This document shows, one piece after another, positions 12,960 through 24,297 of a DNA stretch of 64,000 nt (positions are counted from its first letter, which is position 1; each line of letters starts with the position of its first letter). The position numbers and the translations under genes are program-made. Source of the stretch: Pseudopyrenochaeta lycopersici (Eukaryota > Ascomycota > Dothideomycetes > Pleosporales > Pseudopyrenochaetaceae); NCBI GenBank assembly GCA_003313425.1, contig NHZP01000001.1:1240001-1304000 (forward strand), in the 5' to 3' direction. Under the pieces are notes generated by a model that saw only the letters and a list, made by a program, of their open reading frames with translations, was not told where the DNA came from and did not search any database.

Positions 12960-13791
12960 AAAAAAAGTAAAGTTTGGATGCCGAGAGGACAACTGCGTTG
13001 GAGCATGAGAGAGCTGCGGTGGGTACTCTGGCAATGCCCGCTGTGGATCAAGAGGCGAATAGCAATGACACGGCTACAGTAAGGGGACCAATTTCGAAAG
13101 CGCTGGCCAAGAAATCGAAGAGCATTTGTGAGAGGAGTAAGCCTCTTTCGTGTAGCCATGAAAGCGTATGCATGTAAAATTAATAGTGCATGGATTTGTA
13201 CGAATATCCAAGGACATTCTTTCCAACATGTTAGTTGAAAGAAGAAGAACGAGTATGGATTCCGAAGATATCATGATCCCAGAGCTATTGCATCGGACAA
13301 GATTCACCAAAAAAAAAAAAAAATTAAGATATCCCCATACAAGCCTCCAAAACCAGCGAACGATTATCTTGCATAATTGTACCCAATAAAAATAGTCGCA
13401 CTACTAGAGCACCCTTTGGCAGCAACGCGACTGGGATGATTTGCCGACTGGTATCAGTTTATGCCCTATGTTTTAAGGAGTTGATCTTGTCACATGCAAT
13501 CGGCCGTACGTCAGAAACCCAAGAGTCATGGCATACTCCGTGCTGTCAGAAGTTTTTGCATGATGTCAGGCGCGCCTGTCAAGAAAGAAGACATGTGGTT
13601 TGTGTGAGGAAAAGTATCCGTTGTGCTAGAAGTGACTATGAATCCCGTTCAGCGTGCATACTGAAGTATAGAGAACTCCATCATTCCGCCATGCCATAAA
13701 GAGTCTGTTCTGGACATCCGACCACTCCATGGTCGCCGAATGCCGTCATGAACCGTAATGAAATCGTCCTCCTGCAGCTCTACACCCTGCC
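12960..13791. other. Convergent 3' flanks of poly(A) polymerase and Ubc4 genes
   Basis: Contains a run of 15 A at 13309-13323 and an AATAAA at about 13385-13390. An open frame at 12974-13177 begins just after the polymerase stop and looks mildly coding, but no splice path joins it. I treat it as 3' UTR. Confidence 0.5.
13309..13323 (+). repeat. A15 homopolymer
   Basis: Fifteen consecutive A bases on the plus strand in a convergent intergenic region. Confidence 0.95.
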
Positions 13792-14643
<852 letters not shown>

Positions 14644-15424
14644 GGCTGTTGTGTGTGGGCGTGGGCGGTATGTGGATCGAGGGCGCGGGTTTCTGGCAGA
14701 GTGTGCAGTGTTGAAGAGTTGAAGTGGGCTGGTAGCAGGGCGGTTAGCGTTGATCCTGGGGCCCGAAAGAAAGCAAGTGCGGCGGCGTATCAGCGGAAAG
14801 AACGCCCGCCACGTCGAACGTACCTGTGACTGTCCAAAAAGTGACAGGCGAAGCAGACGGGACTCAGTAAAGGTGGACTGGCGAGAGGAGGCAAGCTGGG
14901 GCTGAGCAGGCGCGATTGTATTTATCGTGTATCGAAACAGCCGCACAGGCGAGACAAGCCTGTCACTGCCGCAGAAGACTATTCGCCGACGTTTCTTTGC
15001 GTCGCAGGTTGCCACCCATGGAAGGCTAGAGAACGGCGGCTTTCAGGCTGACATTCACCACCGCTCTCACATACCACACTGTGACCAATGTATTGGTCAG
15101 AACTGCCGTGATGGCGAACGGCCGTTCAGGTGGAGCCACAGTGCACCGCGCATGCGAGCATTCACTCATGATACATTTCAGGTTCGGCGTGTACGTCCAT
15201 CTTGGTTTATTGCGTTTGGGCTCACATGGATTTTCTAAAAACATTCACCTGCATGCACGACAGCCGCAGAGCTGCATACGGCTTATCGTACTACCTCAGC
15301 CTGATTGGATGCCGTTCGTGGGCACCGTTTATGGTAGTACAGCGACTGACTGCATTCCTCACTCGGCGTAGCTCCCATGTTTTACTGCGGCTTCCCTCTC
15401 ACCACGCTTCTCACAGATGCTCCC
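14644..15424. other. Ubc4 upstream region
   Basis: This 781-bp spacer lies between two minus-strand genes and should hold the Ubc4 promoter and the dehydrogenase 3' UTR. It has minus-strand open frames upstream of the Ubc4 ATG with no recognisable product. Confidence 0.5.
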
Positions 15425-16848
15425 TCAGCAGAACCCTTGAAGGCCCGTAATTGCCCGCCCAAGGATCAGAGCTACAACGCATTAGCCAGGCTCGACACAC
15501 TCAACTTCAGCTACTCACCATGGATGTCGCTTTGGCCTTCGTAAGTCTGGGTGACAAACAGATTCGCCACATGCCTTCCAATACCATACTCGTCGGATAC
15601 AGCGTTTCCGCCAAACACTTCCTGAAGCCTGATCTAAGTTAGCTAATGCGACACAAACGTATGGGAATACTCACGTTCGGGAATTAACTAGAGCCCGATC
15701 ACAATTCTGTCTCTTGATCATAGAAATCATCTCTGGTGAAGCCTTGCCCTCATCCTTCAACCTGCCTACCTGGTGTGCTGCCAGTATGCCGTACGCGGCC
15801 TCGGTCGTTGCGTCTGCCAGCTTCTTCTGCACGAGCTGATACTTCGCAATTGGATTGCCCTTGAATTGTTTCCTTTCCAATGCGTACTCCCGTGTTCTTG
15901 AGATGCAATCTTCTAAAGCGCCAATGGTACCCCAGGCAATGCCATATCTTGCTGAATTCAAACAGCTAAAAGGGCCTCTCAAGCCTTCAATGTCCGGAAA
16001 CATGTTAGCTTCTGACACAGGGCACTCGTCGAGATGAATCATTCCAGTGATTGATGCTCTGAGACCATTCTTGTTTTTGATCGCAGGCGTTTCGAGAGTG
16101 CCTGGTGGGCATTGGTCACGCTCAATGACGAATCCACGGATCTTTCCTGTGCTTTCCAGTTTCGCCCAGACAAGGAGTACCTCAGAGATAGGCGAGTTCG
16201 TGATCCATGTCTTTGAGCCGGAAAGCGAGTAGTAACCCTTCTTTGTAGGATGCGGCTTGGCAACCGTTTCCATGGAGCCTGGGTCTGATCCGTGGTTTGG
16301 CTCGGTAAGACCAAAACAACCCAACAACTTGCCCTTGGCCATCTGCGGCAAAAGCCGTTCCTTCAGCTCCTCTGAGCCGAACTCTTCGATGCCTCCCATT
16401 GCAAGTGAGCTTTGCACAGAGTAACCAGATCGATAACCAGAGTCTACTCTTTCGACTGCTCGCGTGATCAGACCAGCAGCTACACTGCTGACGCCTGCGC
16501 ATTCGTAGCCCTGAATTGTCGCACCTAGCAGCCCAAGCTCACCCATCTCTTCAATGATTTTTCTATCAAAATCCTCATTGCGGTATGCCTCTGTAGTACT
16601 TGGTCAGCAAAAGGTGTGAATATGTGGTGAACAAACTGACCTAGGACTCTCGGTAGCATTCGCTCTTGGCAATACGCCTCTGCTGTCTCTGAGATGGCAA
16701 GTTCTTCCTCTGTGAAGAGGTTTTTCGCATTCAACGGGTCAGTCCAGTCAAATGCCACTGGGGCATGAAGATGTCGTCTTCCGACAACGGCGGGACGAGC
16801 CGTTGTGTTCAATTGCCTTACGGCATGTCTGCAGAGTGGTCGAAACAT
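15425..16848 (-). CDS. GCDH: Glutaryl-CoA dehydrogenase, mitochondrial
   Basis: FAD-dependent acyl-CoA dehydrogenase that converts glutaryl-CoA to crotonyl-CoA and CO2 in lysine/tryptophan breakdown. Four exons: 16641-16848, 15675-16590, 15519-15628, 15425-15471 (426 aa); introns 50, 46 and 47 nt. The N-terminal 25-30 residues ([19 protein letters not shown]) look like a mitochondrial targeting peptide. It resembles human GCDH throughout: [51 protein letters not shown], and [19 protein letters not shown] with the catalytic Glu. The residue after EG is Gln-Ser rather than the human Thr-His. The gene is divergent from FEN1 across a 483-bp shared promoter. Confidence 0.95.
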
Positions 16849-17331
16849 ATTGGCACAGATAAATACAGAATTGTGAAGAGTGCGCAAGAATGTCAACGTG
16901 TGGTTGTATTTAGAAGGTCGAAAACTTGAGGATGTTCGTCATTGGATGATGTTGGCCTCGGAAACCCCACAGACGAAAGAACCGCGGTTCGGAAACATGT
17001 CCGCAGTGGTGGCGAGCACGCCGTCATCAGATCCGATGCAGCATTTGCTAATCCCTGCCTGGAGGCTGTATTTTCTTCAACAGGTCATAGTGTACCGTAC
17101 AGAGCCTCAGGCGATCAATTCCATGCACACGTGGGGTGGGATTGCCAAGATACGTAAGCCGTGATTGCGCGCCATCCTTGCACGCGAAACGCGTGAAAGA
17201 CGTGACGTTAGCGATGGTCACTTCTTCCAGCCTCCGCACAGCTGCCATACGCCTCAACCTCCAACCCTCGAAGAAGTAACACAGCTCAAACTAGTTTTGT
17301 TTGTGGCACTGCGCCAATTTAGACAGCTACG
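16849..17331. other. Bidirectional promoter, glutaryl-CoA dehydrogenase / FEN1
   Basis: This 483-bp divergent spacer contains a compound SCB/MCB-like element at 17181-17194 and a TGACGT (CRE-like) at 17203-17208, both closer to FEN1. No coding sequence was recognised. Confidence 0.6.
17181..17194 (+). promoter_or_regulatory. SCB/MCB-like G1/S element upstream of FEN1
   Basis: The 14 bases CACGCGAAACGCGT join a Swi4/6-type CACGCGAAA to a perfect MluI cell-cycle box ACGCGT, about 140 bp upstream of the FEN1 ATG. In yeasts the FEN1 homologue and other replication genes are driven at G1/S by MBF through such sites. Function here is inferred from motif and position. Confidence 0.6.
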
Positions 17332-18672
17332 ATGGGTATTAAACACCTCTACCAGCTCATCCAAGAGCATGCGCCGTCGGCAGTCAAGACGGGCGAGATC
17401 AAAAACCAGTTTGGCCGTAAAGTTGCTATTGTGAGTCTGGCATTCTCTAGCACTGTGTGAAAAGTCGCTTACATGTGTAGGATGCGTATGTACATTCTCA
17501 GCCAGCGGACACAGTACGTACTGACCTTCTCCAGGTCCATGAGCATCTACAGCTTCCTCATCGCCGTGCGCTCCGATGGCCAGCAACTCATGAGCGATAC
17601 CGGCGAAACCACTTCTCATCTCATGGGACTATTCTACCGCACCCTTCGCATGGTCGACAATGGCATCAAGCCGCTCTACGTCTTCGACGGCGCCCCACCG
17701 AAACTCAAGTCCGGCGAGCTCGCAAAGCGATTCCAGCGTAAATCTGAAGCACACGCCGCCGCAGAGGAAGCGAAGGAGACTGGCACAGCAGAAGATGTGG
17801 AAAAGTTCTCGCGGCGTACAGTCAGGGTCACAAGGGAGCATAACGAGGAGTGCCAGCGTTTGCTGAAGTTGATGGGTATTCCGTACATCATTGCGCCGAC
17901 AGAGGCTGAAGCACAGTGTGCAACGCTGGCGAGGGGCGGCAAAGTGTATGCAGCTGCGTCAGAGGATATGGACACGCTGACGTTCGATTCGCCCATCTTA
18001 CTGAGACATCTTACTTTTAGCGAGCAGCGCAAGGAACCGATTCTAGAAATCCACTTGGACAAAGTGCTTGAGGGACTGGCCATGGAGCGGAAGCAGGTAG
18101 AAGCACTGAATCCTCCGACGAAGTCAACTTATTTGCTGACCATGATCTAGTTCATTGACCTTTGCATCCTTCTTGGTTGCGACTACCTCGACCCCATCAA
18201 AGGTATTGGCCCCTCCACTGCCCTCAAACTTATTCGCGAACACAACGATCTCGAGGGCGTAGTTGAGCACATCAAATCCGCCGCGAAGTCTAAACTCACC
18301 ATCCCCGACGACTGGCCTTTTGCCGATGCACGCCTCCTCTTCTTGGAACCCGACGTGTGCCCCGCCGATGCCCCAGAATGCGATTTTAAGTGGGAGGCAC
18401 CGGATGTAGACGGCCTTGTCAAATTCCTTGTTGAGGAGAAGCACTTCAATGAAGACAGAGTACGCAATGGAGCAAGTAAACTACAGAAGAATATGAAGAC
18501 AGCACAGCAGAGTCGGTTAGAGGGATTCTTCAAGCCAGTGGAGAGAACAGAGGAGGAGAAGAACTCATTGAAGAGAAAGGCACACGAGAAGCTGGAGGCG
18601 AAAAAGAAGAAACAGAAGGAGGATGCGAAAGCGAAGAAGCAAGCCAAGGCTAAGCCCAGGACTGCTGCTTGA
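17332..18672 (+). CDS. FEN1: Flap endonuclease 1 (FEN1/Rad27)
   Basis: Structure-specific nuclease that removes 5' flaps in Okazaki-fragment maturation and long-patch base-excision repair. Exons: 17332-17430, 17481-17485 (5 nt), 17535-18096, 18151-18672; 395 aa. The 5-nt exon is required: only with it does the protein read [18 protein letters not shown], with its metal-binding Asp. Further catalytic acids lie in [30 protein letters not shown] and [12 protein letters not shown] (helix-hairpin region). A PCNA-binding QSRLEGFF motif and a Lys/Arg-rich nuclear-localisation tail close the protein. The introns are 50, 49 and 54 nt with CTGAC branch points in the last two. Confidence 0.97.
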
Positions 18673-20481
18673 GCACCCCTCTCAGGCTACTTGGGAAAGC
18701 CGCCTGTTCACGATGCTTATACGGGCGTTCATGGGATAGCCAATGGGGACGAGGGTCAATGGCGTTTTACGGGTCTCTCACAGTTTTTGGTACAGGAGCG
18801 CCAGGAGGAAGCAGGGGCGGCCAGGGTTTCGCTGCACAGATTCTGGGTACCTGCATTGCTCCCTGCGCCACATCAAGACTACCTTATTTGCCCAGATCAC
18901 GTCCCCCGTACGTGGGTTTCAGAAGATACCAGTCGTGGCACAGGTACTGCATCTTACAAGATATTGATCTTTGAGTTTTACCAGGTACTGTCGCACATAT
19001 TTTGCATCCGTTCTCTTTGCGCTCACGCGAGTCAACTCACAGCTCACATGTTCTCGAGATAGCAATGGCAAGCCCATGTCCTAGAAATGATTCATTTATA
19101 TTCAGGCATATCTAGGAACGCCATATACTCAATAGCGTACCAGTATCCGTCCCTGTTCCAGCCCACCCCTTTATGGAGCAGCTGCAAGTTCACTTCATTC
19201 TCGGGGACATACTTGCCATGCACGGCTTTCAAATCGTTTTACCAAACGAGTGCACACAATGGAGCTTGCTTGTGATAGATCCAGACCAGCAAAGAACCCC
19301 ATCCCACGCTGTACCGCGCCGCCCCCCCCTCCCCCCCTGACTTATAAACCATTAGATAAGAGAGTTCTCTCTTCTTGCCCACCCTCATGCAGTACCCGTA
19401 CGTTCAAACAAGTTCAACCCTTGTTGGCGATTTGTAGCCAGGATAGCCCGGACGGGCGTTATGTATGCAAGGACGTGCAGCAAGCGGAGAATAAATTTGA
19501 GCATTGACGATTCCGGGCATTTTTTGTGTTATTTAATATAGCTACCAAATGGGGAAGCGGTTCCCCTACACGTGGCAATTGGGCAAAAAAAAAATTGATA
19601 CGCTGCCGGTTCATGACATTGCATTGCGGATCTTATGAAGATCGTACAACTTATCGCCTTGTCAGGTAGTCCTGCAGGTTGCGGGAATGCTGGACGTTTG
19701 CACATGATCAGGCAGATGGCCATGTCTCACTTAAAACGGGCGGCTGTCTTTGATTGCAGGATTTCTGTCGTGAACGCGGGATCTTCGACACTTAACACAT
19801 CCATCTTCGTCACTAGCAGTCAAGTGCCGAGTCACGACTCGTTTAAATAGACGGCGGGTGTATTCCTAAAACGGAAGCTTCTAGTCTACAACTAGCTTGC
19901 ACTCAGGCTTGAGGCGCAAGGCATAGTGAAGGGGGACCGTATGTCTCGTAAAGCGGCCGTCGCTGGCCAGACGTTGTATTTAGCAGATCATTTCATCCAA
20001 ACGGTTTCGCACAAGCGTCAACCTGCTGACTATGTCGCGCCACCGCTTTTTTTTATTGGACTTTCATCCTCAACTGCGGGACGCGTCTTCCGCAAGCTTT
20101 TCAACATCGGCAAAAGCTTTGTCTTTTATTTCAATGTGGAGCGCCTCCAGATCCGCAAACTTGCATGGCATGCAACAAGTTTCTAACCTTCTTCTTCGCT
20201 AAAACTCTCGTAACGTAGCGCCGCGTAACTTCCTTAGCGTCCCCGGACTTGTCAAACAAGGTTTCACTCCCATACCAAACTCTCCAATAAGAGGGAGAAA
20301 TCGGTTGCGCGAGCTATGGCGCAACGAATCGTGCTTACACAAAGGCGTCATATAGAGTTTGGAAGATTAAACTTCCTAGCCCTCTTAGCTTCGAACTTCG
20401 CACACTGAATGGAAGTCGTTGAAATGGGCCCCACAAGACTTTGAGTTTGGTCGCGATACTTGCTATCCTTGAGATTCGCCT
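18673..20481. other. Intergenic, convergent 3' flanks
   Basis: About 1.8 kb with no recognisable gene. It includes a C-rich run near 19320-19338 and AT-rich patches. The open frames are short and their composition is not coding-like. Confidence 0.5.
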
Positions 20482-21726
20482 TCATCCTTGCTTTCTCTTG
20501 ACATTCGTAGCACTGGTGGTGCACATCATTCCGAGGACACTATTTTGAGTTTTCGGAGCCAGTTTAAGTGGCGAGAAGCGTGATTCTGGTAGGCGGCGGT
20601 TCTCTTTAATGCTCTCAAGGACCCTGCATATGTCAGACATAACATGGTCGACAGAAAGGCATATGCACAAAACTTGATAGTGGTGTGACACCGAACTCGA
20701 AAGACGACGGGGTTACTTGCAGCAAGAGGGGGCGCGAACTTACCATTCAGCAGTGACGAACTTGACAGCCTTGCCACCAGTCCTTGCGATCTCCTTCTGT
20801 ATCTTGCTGGCAGCTAAACCGCCGCCTGCGCCGCCGTGTGCATTCACTATACCCAGGACGACATGCGTGACAGAACGGCGAGCTAGTGCAATTGAATGCC
20901 GCGCTCCGTGAGCGGCCAAAAGCTGCTTGAGCTTGTGATCGGAGACTAAGGGAGCCGTTGAGCCGTTGATGTAGAAACACAGCCCAAAGAAGATGTGTTT
21001 GTTCGGAATGGTTGAGGGGGTTCCGGAGCGATCTTCACAGAGATCTGAGTCGGGACCCGTGAGCCTGCTAGTCTCTACCTCTGTTGTAACATGGAGTTAG
21101 TGTTTTGGTCAAAGTAATGCAAGGTCCGGAGCATGTTTCCAACAAGGCAAAGGCGATAGGTAGGTGACCTGGCCCCCTGGCGCATTATGCGGGGGGAACA
21201 CACCTTGATCGTAATCAAAATCCTCGTCTACTGGCAACAGATCAGGTGCAGTCGGCACCAAATCGGCTTCAATGTCTTTCTTTTGCGGCAGCGTCTTGCT
21301 GTACTTGGTCGTACACCAGGCCTCAACGAGGCTCTGCTGTCCACCTGTGCGCAGACCCTTTGCGCCCTTCTCCCACCCGCCATTGGCCTTTCTCCCGTCG
21401 TGGCCAAAGTCTTTGCTGCCAGCTCCGGCTGTGTCTGCAACCCATTTCCCGCCGCTTAGGCCGGCCCTGTACTGCTCACCAAGCTTCAGATTCCGCGAAA
21501 CGCGCCATGGCGTCGAGCCTGAAAGTCGGTTCTCTGCGCGTTGATGGCCAGTGGAGCTACTGTTCCAAGGGTCGAAGAAGGTGCGTTGAGCGGGTGCCGC
21601 GGCCGTGGGAAAAGGTTTCGCCGCACGTGTCGACGAGGAAGTTACTTCAGATGAGGAAGGCGCAAGTGATCGGCTACCAGGATCAGGTGCATGGTGTGAG
21701 CTTTGCTCGCTCTTAAGTCTGGCCAT
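20482..21726 (-). CDS. BRCT-domain protein
   Basis: Predicted nuclear protein of 333 aa in three exons: 21204-21726, 20744-21080, 20482-20623. The introns are longer than usual for this window (123 and 120 nt). The N-terminal 170 residues are low-complexity, Ser/Ala/Gly-rich and basic. A single BRCT-like domain then follows (about residues 190-290), with KHIFFGLCFYINGSTAPLVS, an AAHGA turn, the core SVTHVVLG and the conserved Trp at FVTAEW, which is split by an intron. The tail contains SRFSPLKLAPK. BRCT modules bind phosphopeptides or DNA ends in damage responses. The family resembles the BRCT region of translesion factors such as Rev1, but no polymerase domain is present. Partner and role are unknown. 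Confidence 0.78.
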
Positions 21727-22820
21727 GCCGAGCGCTGATCTCGGCGCGCTGTCCTGCTATACTTGCCGTTAGTCTGAGACGCCTCATAGTGACATGTGAC
21801 GAGGTGTGAAAACGTTGCATTTTGAATGCTCGCCCACTGCACGCGAAGCCTGCCCTGTCCGCTGGTGGTCGAACGGGGGTTCGAAGACCGTGCTGCATGT
21901 GGGTTGGTGTGGCGGGGGTGCTTACTCTGCTCTCGAGCTCATGCAGGTGGCGGCCGTGTGCTTATCGTTCAGTGTGATGAAAAAGCAAAAATCGCGTGTT
22001 TTAGGGTCCTGAATTGCGTCCTTCGGTCGTCATTGTCAGAATAGAGTTTGAGGTCGGAAGAGAAGTCCCGGTGTGAGAAACTCGTGCGCTAGGTGAAGGA
22101 TCCCAGTTAGGAACAAACAGGCTAGGGAGCCGTCCAAAACAATGAACCGTTGTTGTTCCATTCTTTCGGCTAGAGAGCAAACAGCACAGTGCAGCTGCAA
22201 GCTTTGCAAAACCCTGATTTATCGTCATCATATCCATTGTTCAATGATGCCAGAGACGGCATGATTATATCTACATGTCGGACTCTGTATCGTGTCCCGT
22301 TTCCAATGTTTGGAGAGCAGAAAGGAAAATACCCTCTCCAAGTCATTACATATCACGCCGTGCCATGCACCCATACCTGAAACGCCCTCCATTGACCCAT
22401 CATAGAGAATTCCGGCCCCGTGGTATAAACGTGTAAAAATATGCAAACAAGAAAATGTGAAATTTTTGGCCCATGACGGCCCCGGTCTGATAACGCCCGC
22501 TAAGGAAGAGATGCTGCAGCCGCAACAGAACTGACTGGATTTGGAGAGGCCAAAATGCCCTCGGCAAGCTGTTAGAAAAACAAAAAAAAAGAAAGGAACA
22601 TTGAAAAGTGGATTCCGGTTGTACACCCGTCCCATAACTCTGGTCGTTATCGCGTCTTTTTGCGTGCAACGTCGACGTGCCGTCTTTTGTTTTCTCAAAG
22701 TCTTGCATGGGCTATTGTGGTGTGACTCGAATATGCTACATTGATTCGTAATTAGAAATGAAGGTCGTCGTGAAATTCGTGTCAAGATCATCCTGCTCTC
22801 GCCGGTTGCTCGGGGGATGT
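21727..22820. other. Intergenic, no gene recognised
   Basis: Upstream region of the BRCT gene and 3' flank of the next minus-strand gene. A 187-codon minus-strand open frame (22228-22791) begins at a non-ATG codon and resembles nothing. I consider it chance. Confidence 0.5.
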
Positions 22821-24262
22821 CTAGGCTTGGCCATTCATGTTCTTGTTCACCGATGCTTCGTAGAGCATGCGATGCCTCTTCATCTGGGTTGCATCGAATG
22901 GGACGGCATCGCTGCCTTTTCTACTCGCCAAAGATAGAGAGCTGCCGTTGCCAAATTTCAGGCTGGCTAATGATCGCGCTTTTTTGAGAGACTTGTTTTG
23001 CAAAGGGGCTTGGGTATTGTTATCAGCGGCGGCACGTTGGTTGATCTGAGTAATCTCCTCAACCTCCGTTCTTGGCTTGACCCGCATGCGCTTAAATTCA
23101 CGGGTGATCCTCTCGAGCTTGCTGAGGCCTTTGGGTGGAGGTGCAAAGTTGGCGAAGGGCTCCGACACTTGTCGCTCGTGCAGGGTTGGACCCACACTCG
23201 GCCTGCGTTCGGATCCGAAGCTCACGCCAGAATCGTGTTTCTTTTCTTTGCTGCGCTCATCTGTATAGGCAGCGAACGAGTCCGGGCCTGTGGTAGCGAT
23301 GCAATCTTGGATCATGTTGTCCGCCACTCGGAGGTATTTGGCGAGGACTCTTTGAACAGCGGGCCAGCCAGTCGCTTCGTCGGGTCCTTTGTTCATTTCG
23401 ATGTAAGGCCGCAGTACTTCGCGGCCTTTCTGCTGCACGTCGCGAATCAAGCCAAAGAATAGCTCTCTCTCATCCTTCAACATCTGTGGGGTCAGGAGGA
23501 GGCAAGGAAGCTTTGTCTGATCATGTACGGGAGGCAACAATGTGTTCAGCATACTCAAGCAGTCAAGCTTGTTGAAGGTCTCTGAAAGCACATTGATCAT
23601 GATCTATAGTGACTGTTAGTCTAGGCAGCTTGAAAAGTATGTAGAATTAGACATACCCAACGACGCAAACCCAACCAGATCTGAGCATAGTATTGCTCGG
23701 CCTTCCTGTTCTTGCCTTCAACGTTGCCAACCCAAAGAGCGATACCGGGGAACTTCTCAGCCATGAAAGCCATGTCGGTGTCGTACGTGTCCTTGTGGAT
23801 GTGCAGTCTCTCGAACGCTGTGGTGGTTTCCTTCCTTCTCCTAGTCTCGAGGCTGCTCATATAATCAAGTGCTGTCAGGGCCTGAGTAAAGTCTACGCAT
23901 GGCAGCGAAGGATGGAAGCATCGGTTGACAAAGTTGACGATAAATGTAGGCGGTAAGGAGCTTGGTCTAGTAGGTAATGACTTGAGCTCCTTCATGAGCT
24001 GTGAGGTGAAGCTCATGGTGGCAGCCTCAGCACCATTCCAAGCAAACTGACCAGTGACTGGTGAAGAGTTCCCAGACCTTCCGGTAGGTGTTTGGGCGCG
24101 GGAACGGTCCTTGGGAATCTGGAGAGCCTTGCGGTTGAGCTCATGCATGGTTCGGAGGGGAATGTCATAGGAGCCCGGATACTGCAAAACATGCTCGAGA
24201 ATGTAGGGCATGGACGAGTTGATTGTCTCGTCTGACGCATTGCGAGAGTGTGTCGAGGCCAT
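22821..24262 (-). CDS. Uncharacterised fungal protein, 462 aa
   Basis: Two exons (23657-24262 and 22821-23603) around a 53-nt GTATGT...TATAG intron; the join reads GLRRWIMINVLSETFNKLD. I do not recognise a named domain. The N-terminal 100 residues are polar, with SMPYILEHVLQYPGSYDIPLR. The middle (about 100-310) is helical and conserved-looking (PPTFIVNFVNRCFHPSLPCVDF, AFMAEKFPGIALWVGN, RELFFGLIRDVQQKGREVL). The C-terminal 130 residues are basic and Ser-rich, including LSKLERITREFKRMRVKPR and KKARSLASLKFGNG, which could be phosphorylated or bind membrane. No signal peptide or membrane segment is seen. It probably belongs to a fungus-wide family of unknown role. A C14 tract lies 22 nt upstream of the ATG. 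Confidence 0.8.
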
Positions 24263-24283
24263 TGTGTTGATGTGTAGAAAGGT

Positions 24284-24297
24284 GGGGGGGGGGGGGG
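24284..24297 (+). repeat. G14/C14 homopolymer in leader of the 462-aa gene
   Basis: Fourteen G on the plus strand, so C14 on the coding strand, 22 nt upstream of the ATG at 24262. The tract would lie in the 5' leader and is likely to vary in length. Confidence 0.9.

Noticed and set aside
22228..22791. 187-codon minus-strand open frame
   Set aside because: Starts at a non-ATG codon, is dominated by runs of Phe/Cys/Ser and basic residues, and has no recognisable domain. It lies in the 3' flank of the 462-aa gene.
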